A stretch of 37,007 nucleotides of DNA from Russula earlei (taxonomy: Eukaryota; Basidiomycota; Agaricomycetes; Russulales; Russulaceae). Below are positions 30,848 to 37,007 of this stretch, piece by piece. A model generated the notes under the pieces. That model made no database searches and was not told where the DNA came from. It saw nothing but the letters and a program-made list of their open reading frames with translations. The DNA lies in the NCBI GenBank assembly GCA_025769875.1, contig JAGFNK010000515.1, positions 1 through 37,007 of the forward strand, written 5' to 3'. Position numbers and translations under genes: made by a program. Position 1 is the stretch's first letter, and every line of letters starts with the position of its first letter.

Positions 30848-31110
30848 GATGATTTATGCAACAGTTTCTAAGAGTTTGTGCCGCTGTTTCGGGTCCATGG
30901 TGGCTGAGTGGCCATGTGGCTGCCACGCGATGATTACCCGATTAGGAAACTGGTGCCTGGTCGTGTTATAGTGCCTTTGCAATAGCAATATCTTGTACCG
31001 CAGGGGGATAGCCCAGAAAATGGAAGGGAGTCGGCAATGCAAAGTGAGAGAGGTTCTTCTTGAGTAAAATAGGACAATCTTCGGCCAGGACTTGGCCTTG
31101 GTTCGTAACA

Positions 31111-31358
31111 TTCATCCCCTCTTTATAGACTTGTTGCTCCTGCAACAGTAGGGATTCGTTTCTTTGGAAGGTGGAGTAGTTTGCATATGAAAAGTCGAAG
31201 TCTGTTCGTTCGTGGGGAGTTCTCCCTTGTTCTATGATTTGCTTATGGGGATGGCTGTGGTCGATTGGGTGCATGTGGTCGCAGGAGTTCTCTGAAAAGT
31301 TCGTTGGTAACAAGGATAAAGGTAGTCATCGACAGAGGTCATGATGAGAGTTGTTGGT
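31111..31358 (-). other. Gypsy-2 3' untranslated region and polypurine tract
   Basis: Minus-strand AAAGAGGGGATGAA at 31111-31124 abuts the LTR. No gene lies in the rest. Confidence 0.7.
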
Positions 31359-32894
31359 TTAGGGGTTACTCCTGGTGGGAATTGTTCTAAGCGCCTTCGG
31401 ATATTTCCGATGGAAGTCTTTAACAAGTGATTGCGCTCTTGATAGGTTAGATGCTGGCTCCCAAGTATTTTCTGCAACCGTATACCCTTTCCATTTAACT
31501 AGGTATTGGATTCCTTTGCGGTTTGGGGAGAGCCGAGAGTTTAGGATCTGTTCTACTTCATATTGTTCTTCACCTTCGACTAATATTGGTGGCGGGTTTG
31601 AAAAGTTAGGACCATGGGCAATGGTTTCTTTGTAAGGTTTAATCAGGGAGTGGTGAAAAACCGGGTGTATCTTCCAAGACTTTGGTAGCTCGAGGCGAAC
31701 GTTTACTGGATAGGCAGTGGTGACTTTGAATGGCCCATAGCGTCGAGGGGCTAGTTTTGCTTTTGGGTGAGTGGTTCGTAGATTCGTGGCTTCCAGCCAT
31801 ACTTGATCCCCTTCTTTAAAACGAAATGTGGAGGATTGAGGTCCTGATTGCTTCATGATTTCTGTTGCTCGGTTCAGGGAGGCAGCTACTTCTTCTCTGA
31901 GTTGGTTTAGTCTTGATAGTCTTTCTTGGATCGAAGGGAACTTTGATGTAAAGGCAAGGGGCGGAGCAAATGTTGGGTTAAAGCCATACCAGACTTCAAA
32001 CGGGGGTTTGTTCGTAGCACTGTGTTGTCTGGCATTATGTGCGAACTCCATAAAGGGAACTAGTTCTGCCCAATTGTCTGCTTGATGGTTGCAAAATATT
32101 CGTAGGTATTGTTCTAGTTCTTGGTTAACTCGTTCTGTTTCTCCATCTGTCTGTGGGTGATATGCTGTGCTTAATGATACTTTGACATTTAACTTCTTCC
32201 ATAGTTCTTGAGTGACTTTTGCTGCGAACTGAGGGCCTCTGTCCGATATTATTTGTGTTGGGAGCCCTATTCTTCTCCAGACATTGTTCATGATTAGTGT
32301 CGCTGTTTCGTCTGCTGTGATTGTCTTGTGGCAAGGGGTAATGATTATTGCTTTACTGAATCGATCTACCACGACTAGGAGGCTGTCGAAGCCTTGTGAA
32401 ATCGGTAGGTCCGTGATAAAGTCCATAGTAATGCTTTTCCATACTTCTCCAGCTGGTGTAATCGGTACAAGGGGTGTTTCTGTCTTTGGACGGTTCTTTG
32501 TACTTTGGCAAATTGCGCAACCATCTACATAACTTTTGACATAGGTTAGCATTCCTGGCCACCAATAGTTTCGGCTGATTAGTTCATAAGTTTTCCATTG
32601 GCCAGGATGCCCAGTGGCAAGGGAGTCGTGGTGTAGTTTTAGAATTTTCTTTCTTAGGGTGTCGTTGTTTGGGATATAGACTTTTCCTTTGAATAGTATT
32701 AGTCCATCTTCAAGGTTCCAGTCCTGTAAGCCTTTGGATAGTCGCCTTGGTCCATTCTTTATAATGATTGCTAACTGCGTTAGATACTTCTGGGTCATAG
32801 TCTTTGCTAGATCGTAGTTGTTGTCGAAGTTCCTGGTCGCCGATTGGTTCTGTAGCAGAGGTGCGTGTTGCTCTAATTTTAAAAAATTTGTCAT
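31359..32894 (-). CDS. Gypsy-2 integrase with chromodomain (fragment of a broken pol)
   Basis: An open 511-codon frame on the minus strand. Genuine homology starts near residue 41 ([13 protein letters not shown]); the first 40 residues are out of frame because one extra base near 32790 disconnects it from RNase H. Zinc-binding H88/H89, H96, C126 and C129; core D158 (TMDFITD), D218 (ISDRGPQF) and E254 (TDGETER), spacing D-35-E. A chromodomain occupies about residues 435-492 ([18 protein letters not shown]). It ends NP-stop at 31359. Integrase would insert element cDNA into chromatin. This is the best-preserved retroelement domain in the window, but it has no intact polyprotein start of its own. 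Confidence 0.85.
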   Translation of the reverse strand: MTNFLKLEQHAPLLQNQSATRNFDNNYDLAKTMTQKYLTQLAIIIKNGPRRLSKGLQDWNLEDGLILFKGKVYIPNNDTLRKKILKLHHDSLATGHPGQWKTYELISRNYWWPGMLTYVKSYVDGCAICQSTKNRPKTETPLVPITPAGEVWKSITMDFITDLPISQGFDSLLVVVDRFSKAIIITPCHKTITADETATLIMNNVWRRIGLPTQIISDRGPQFAAKVTQELWKKLNVKVSLSTAYHPQTDGETERVNQELEQYLRIFCNHQADNWAELVPFMEFAHNARQHSATNKPPFEVWYGFNPTFAPPLAFTSKFPSIQERLSRLNQLREEVAASLNRATEIMKQSGPQSSTFRFKEGDQVWLEATNLRTTHPKAKLAPRRYGPFKVTTAYPVNVRLELPKSWKIHPVFHHSLIKPYKETIAHGPNFSNPPPILVEGEEQYEVEQILNSRLSPNRKGIQYLVKWKGYTVAENTWEPASNLSRAQSLVKDFHRKYPKALRTIPTRSNP

Positions 32895-33538
32895 CTAGGA
32901 GCACCTTTCCATCATTTTCGTTTTGTATCCCCTCTTTAAAGTCTGGCCGCCTGGACAGACCGTCTGCTTTGTTCATAGTTCCTGGGTGGTGGGTGATGGT
33001 GAAGTCGAAATTGCTGAGGAGGAGTGCCCATCGGGCTTGTCGTCTCGTGAGTTTCTGTTTTGTCATGAAGTATGTCAAGTTATTGTGGTCTGTCCATAGA
33101 TCAATGGGGTGTGTAGCGCCTTCAAGGTAGTGTCGGAAGTGCCAGAGGGATAAGACGATAGCAAGGAGTTCTTTATCAGTAGATCATGTAATTTCGTTGT
33201 GCGGGGTCCAAGGATTTCGAGAAATAGGCTACTGGGTGATATCTGTTAAATTCATCGGGTTGTTCCAAGATTGCACCGACTGCAAAGTCACTTGCATCGC
33301 AGATGAGTCGAAAGGGTTTCGTGTGGTTAGGTAACATGAGGATGGGGGCCGTTGTGAATGCTTGGATTAGTTTCTGAAATGCTTGTTCTTCATCGTCTTC
33401 CCACTTGAAGGGGTTTTCTTTCTTTGTTAAGTTAAACAAGGGCCGTGCTATTCGAGAGTATTGGTGGATAAATCGTCGATAGAAGTTGCAGAATCCTAGA
33501 AATGCTTGTACTTCGTAACATTGGTCGGAGTAGGCCAC
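32710..33538 (-). pseudogene. Gypsy-2 RNase H region
   Basis: Two open pieces, 33538-33176 (YRRFIHQYSRIARPLFNLTK, LICDASDFAVGAILEQ, NYMIY-stop) and 33078-32710 ([35 protein letters not shown]). One extra base at about 33178 (TACTGAT versus TATGAT in Gypsy-1) causes the break. DASDF retains the first RNase H aspartate. Confidence 0.8.
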
Positions 33539-34340
33539 TTTGTAATGCCTATTAACTTGTCTTGGTCCATGGATATTCGTCCTTGGGAGATATTGATGCC
33601 TAGGTAACTAATAGAGGTTTGTCGGAAAGCACATTTCTCTGGTTTCAAGTATAAGTCGTGGTCTTGGAGTGTTTTTAGGACCTTATGTGTCCAGTCGTCT
33701 AGTTCGTTCAAGGTTTGCGCCATGATTAGTATATCATCTAGATAAACAACCACTCGTTCAGTGGCAATGTATTTTCGCTAGGATGGTGTTCATAAAGCGT
33801 TGGAAAGTGGCTGGGGCGTTGCAGAGACCAAATGTCATTATCAATGGTTCGAAGAGTCCTAATGGTGTCTTGAATGCTGCGAAGGTGTTCATCGCCCTCT
33901 CTGAGGCGAATATTGTTGTATCCCCATCGTACGTCAAACTTGGTAAAGTATTGGGCTCCTTGGAGTTTGTCAATTAATTCAGGAATCAAGGGTAGTGGAT
34001 ACGCGTCTTTGACAGTTGCTGTATTCAGGGCTCTGTAGTCTTGCACTGGTCGTAGATTTCCTCCTTTCTTTTCTACAAAGAAGAATGGGCTGGCAATAGC
34101 TGCTTTTGATGGTCGGATTGTGCCTCTTTTCAAATGTTCGTCTAAGTATTCTTTTAGGGCTTGTAGTTCCTTAGGGAGTAAGTCGATAAATGCCAGAATC
34201 GCGTCGGGCGATCCCTGGTTTTAGATTGATTGCATGGTCCCATGGTTGGTGAGCAGGAAGGCGTTGAGAAGCTTGTTCATCGAAAACCTTTCGCCATTTC
34301 AAGAATTGGGCGGGATAAGTTCGTCTAATGTCTTAGGGGG
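33496..34340 (-). pseudogene. Gypsy-2 reverse transcriptase
   Basis: RT blocks in three frames: 34133-33880 ([32 protein letters not shown]), 33973-33760 ([20 protein letters not shown]) and 33753-33496 (VVYLDDILIM, the catalytic YLDD). Single-base indels near 33885, 33770 and 33520 separate them. Arg codons here read CGA where Gypsy-1 has TGA. Confidence 0.85.
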
Positions 34341-34839
34341 TGTTTCGCATTGGCTAGCTTGGTAGCTGTGGTTGATTTGGCTCTTATGCTGATTGTTATT
34401 GGGCTAAACGCATCGTGGATTTGTTCGTCAACACATGGGTTCAATGGTCCTTCAGTATCTGGGAAGATTAGTAGCAGCAATGTCTGTAAACTCGGGTTCT
34501 TCTTCTTCAGGGAAAGTAAGCGCTTGTATTTGGTAATTCCGCTGTTCCAGATGCAGATGCAATGGTTATGCTTGGGTGTGTGGTAAGGCAAGTTCGGGGG
34601 CAGTTCCTCAGTGTGATTGTATCATTTGCCCAATCAATATCTGGGTTGTGGTGTCGTAGCCAATCTGTTCCTAAGATAATGTCGTGATCTCCAATGTTAG
34701 TGACAAGGAATTCTGCTTGTTCGTCATGAGTGGCGCCTGTGTGCGCTTGAATGCGAAGTCTTTGGATGGTGCTAAAGCGTATTAGTCCATTGGCATTTTG
34801 TGTTCCGTCTACATTTTGTGCTGGCAAGGGTTTGATCAT
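34341..34839 (-). pseudogene. Gypsy-2 protease, C-terminal half, and protease-RT linker
   Basis: NIGDHDIILGTDWLRHHNPD is the C-terminal protease block; a linker with LIFPDTEGPLNPCVDEQ follows in another frame (34591-34325). The frame upstream stops at 34843. Confidence 0.75.
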
Positions 34840-34842
34840 AGT

Positions 34843-35394
34843 TCAAAGGTGCAGGTGGTGTCTTTGTGCAAATCGTTCATGGATTATCATTCCTTCTGCT
34901 CCACTGTCGAGCAGGGCTCTTGCACCGATTTCTTTGCCGCTTGTCTTCCCTACTAAGGTAACTTTCAAGGCAATGGAAGGGGAGCGAATATTCTTGGTAA
35001 AAACTTTGGGGTAATTGATTTCTCTTTGTATCGTACTGATTTGGACCGCGTCCCTCCTCGGTGCAGAAGGGGGTCCAATTAAAAATCCATAGGAGCAGAT
35101 CTTGGGCGGAGGATCGAGTCTGCAAGTGTTTCTCTCCAAGTTGTTAGTGAAGCAACAGGAATGGGTTCTTCTTGCTGCAGGTTCGATGTTTTCATCTTGG
35201 ATGGTTGTGGCTCTGACTGTTTGGGGGTGAGATCCTTGTCGTTGGCGTCCTTGAGCTGCTTTCTTTGCTCTACATTGATTTGCCATATGATTCTTCTTTC
35301 CACAATAATAACAGAGATTGTTCTTGCGTCGAAATTCTTTCTCTGCTATCTGTGAGGGGTTTCCTTTCACTTCTGGATTCCCAGGGTCGTTCAT
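34843..35394 (-). pseudogene. Gypsy-2 gag zinc knuckle and protease N-terminal half
   Basis: The 183-codon frame holds CYYCGKKNHMANQC (CCHC knuckle, C-x2-C-x4-H-x4-C) and, 100 residues later, the protease active site LLDSGAEGMIIHERFA. It ends at a TGA (34843-34845) where Gypsy-1 has CAA. Both would come from an ancestral CGA. Confidence 0.8.
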
Positions 35395-37007
35395 TGGGCT
35401 CTCCTTGGTACAAGTTAATTTCCAATGGATTATCTGATCCTTGAGTGTTCAATCCTCGGGCACGCACAGAGCGTCCTCCTCGAAAAGCAGTGGAGTTGTA
35501 TAGGTGGAAAAGGTTGTCGAATTCTCTTGCTGCTTTGACAAGAGCTGCAAGCGTAGTTGGTGTGGTGTGATTCCCAGTATTTTCTGATGTAAGGCCGGGT
35601 TGATGTTCTTCCTAAATGCGTACATCTTTGTTCTTTCATCGGTGGTAGCTCGTGATGCGTGGTGTGACCATTTCTGATACCATTCATTAAATGGTAGTTT
35701 TCCTTGATAATAGGTGTGCATGGTATTAGCGGAGGCTAACTCTGCTTCTGCAGGGATAAAATGATCGGCAAAGGCTTTCTTGAAGTCGTCCCACGACCCA
35801 TAGTCTGCTACGGTACGAGCCATAGCCTTGGTGGTTTGTTCTCTAGCCCACGCTCCGGCGGGTGTTCCTACTTTAAAGTGGGTCAGTGCAGCAGCAACTT
35901 TCTTGCTTTCATCTGTAAAGGAGTCGCCATTGATGTAATAATAATTGGCCAAAGCTGCCCAAAAGGCTTCTGCATTATCAGCCTTTCCGTCAAAGGGTTC
36001 TGGTGCTGTTCCGACAAGGCGTGGATTGCTTGACATGGTGGGATTCTGAGTTGTTGTAGCTGTAACAATAGGTGGGGCTGAACCTTGTAGTTGGATTCTA
36101 GTTGGAGTGAGCGTTCGAAGGACTGCTTGTGGTATGTTGCTAGTTGTATGAGGAGTAGGTTGTTGGGTATTACGCCGAGTAGAAGGTCCTGGAGTGGTGC
36201 TTCGAGTGCTCTGAGCAGTTCCTAGGATAGCAGTAACTTCTTGAGGTGTTCTGGCTGAGAAATCGACTTCTCGATTGTTATAGTAAACCCAATGTCTTCT
36301 AGAACGGCTCCACTTGACTGGTCTGTCTAGGAAGAGGCCTGTGAGTAGTTATAGGGGTTGAAGTCTTGAACGTTTTCTGCTCCTGGGGCTGCTGCTTTAA
36401 GTTGTTCGGTGGTGACTTCGTCGTTATCGTCTTCGTATAACCAAGTGTCAGAAAGATTTTCCGTGGTTGATAATAGGTGTGCCTGCAAATTTTCCTCGGT
36501 AACAGTGATCTTGGGTGTCGTAACTGAGGTTTTCAAATAGGAGTGGGATTAGATTTTCTTCTTCGTCAGTGATGTCTCTCTAGTGCTCATAGATCTAGAC
36601 GACTGTTATAGTCCAATGGCCGTTTTATTCCAAGGATATGCAATGGTGTAGGCTGGCTTTAGTCGAATGGTATCGGGTCTTCCTTGATGTTTTCTTAATT
36701 GGATTCGGGAGTATTCTTCGGTAATGCTGCTTTGTGTTAGAACTACTCGGGTTTTCCACAGATATCCTTCAAATTCTGCTGGAGAGATGGCAAAGTCACT
36801 TATTTCCTTGGTGGGGTGCTTGTAAACCTATAAAGTGTGTCAGTCGTTGATGCCAAGCTTGGGTACAATAATTCTTGAATTCAATTACTTCTCCCTCTGA
36901 ACGTGTAGGTAGGTTAATGCTAAGAAGGATTGTTCTGGTATGGTAGCAGCTTGTAAATCAGCTACTCCTTAGATCGGCACTATCAGGGGATGGATTCAAC
37001 AGGGGTG
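35270..37007 (-). pseudogene. gag: Gypsy-2 gag, 5' end beyond the window
   Basis: The main frame 36036-35449 contains AEAFWAALANYYYING, GAWAREQTTKAMA and DFKKAFADHFIP (Ty3 gag core). It shifts near 35567, where one A is missing (ACCACACC versus ACCAACACC in Gypsy-1), and continues at 35467-35270. Upstream (36040-37007) gag homology to Gypsy-1 17816-18928 and 20552-20980 continues in short frames (PAEFEGYLWKTRVVLTQSS). This uninterrupted stretch supplies the empty sites for the Gypsy-1 insertions. Confidence 0.8.

Larger units (their letters stand above)
30284..31110 (-). repeat. Gypsy-2 3' LTR (827 bp)
   Basis: On the minus strand it runs TGTTACGAACC to GTCTTGACA. In order from its start it holds five TGAnnTCA sites, the TATA box TATATAAG, a stem-loop, and a C/T-rich end with a sense open frame. 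It is the best-preserved member of the family here. Confidence 0.9.
30284..37007 (-). mobile_element. Gypsy-2: sibling Ty3 chromovirus, opposite strand, runs off the window
   Basis: Minus-strand order from the right edge is gag, zinc knuckle, protease, RT, RNase H, integrase, chromodomain, polypurine tract and 3' LTR. It is the same family as Gypsy-1 and can be aligned along its length. It inserted into the Gypsy-1 3' LTR after CTCAT (30279-30283), so it is younger than Gypsy-1. It keeps CpGs and has few stops, but single-base indels break gag and pol at several points. The 5' LTR and start of gag lie beyond 37007. Confidence 0.88.

Overview
This window looks like a transposon graveyard from a basidiomycete fungus, probably an Agaricomycete. 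The reasons are a broken FunK1-type (fungal-specific) protein kinase gene with two roughly 50-bp GT-AG introns, a decayed Plavaka/KDZ-like transposase, Ty1/copia and chromodomain Ty3/gypsy retrotransposons, and Tc1-like DNA transposons. I found no rRNA, tRNA, CRISPR array or intact host gene. The species assignment is inference.

Left part (1-15389). A truncated Ty3 LTR (1-326) is followed by a minus-strand Plavaka-like transposase pseudogene (about 1060-3400), a poorly explained stretch, and a Ty1/copia element (about 4472-9478). The copia element keeps gag, protease, integrase and part of reverse transcriptase, broken by four frameshifts and two stops. Its RNase H region is deleted, and an opposite-strand copia scrap forms a 93-bp inverted repeat with it. 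Bases 9640-11990 are C/T-rich copia debris with a 31-bp minisatellite. Two unrecognised broken genes follow (12.0-13.5 kb), then the FunK1 kinase pseudogene (13941-15389).

Right part (15390-37007). A Ty3 chromovirus, here called Gypsy-1 (+ strand, 5' LTR 15390-16226, 3' LTR from 28111), sits inside the kinase gene. It has been invaded by a solo LTR (18004-18591), Tc1 copy A (18931-20549), a second solo LTR (21425-22659) that itself holds another solo LTR (21829-22425), a related solo LTR (24845-25805), and Tc1 copy B inside its 3' LTR (28406-30025). Finally a sibling, Gypsy-2, inserted into that same 3' LTR in the opposite direction and runs from 30284 past the right edge. The seven insertions internal to Gypsy-1 or its 3' LTR that end inside the window have matching target-site duplications or a confirmed empty site in a sibling sequence, so the order of insertion can be read directly.

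The dominant force acting here is C-to-T change at CpG. Stops in Gypsy-1 fall on TGA where Gypsy-2 has CGA, and all six differences between the copia inverted-repeat arms are CpG transitions. Gypsy-2 still has its CpGs but carries one-base frameshifts. The most unusual items are an unrecognised open frame between the Gypsy-1 5' LTR and gag, a cluster of TGAnnTCA sites in the Ty3 LTR, a stem-loop after the TATA box shared by two LTR families, and Tc1 copies that share one in-frame stop.
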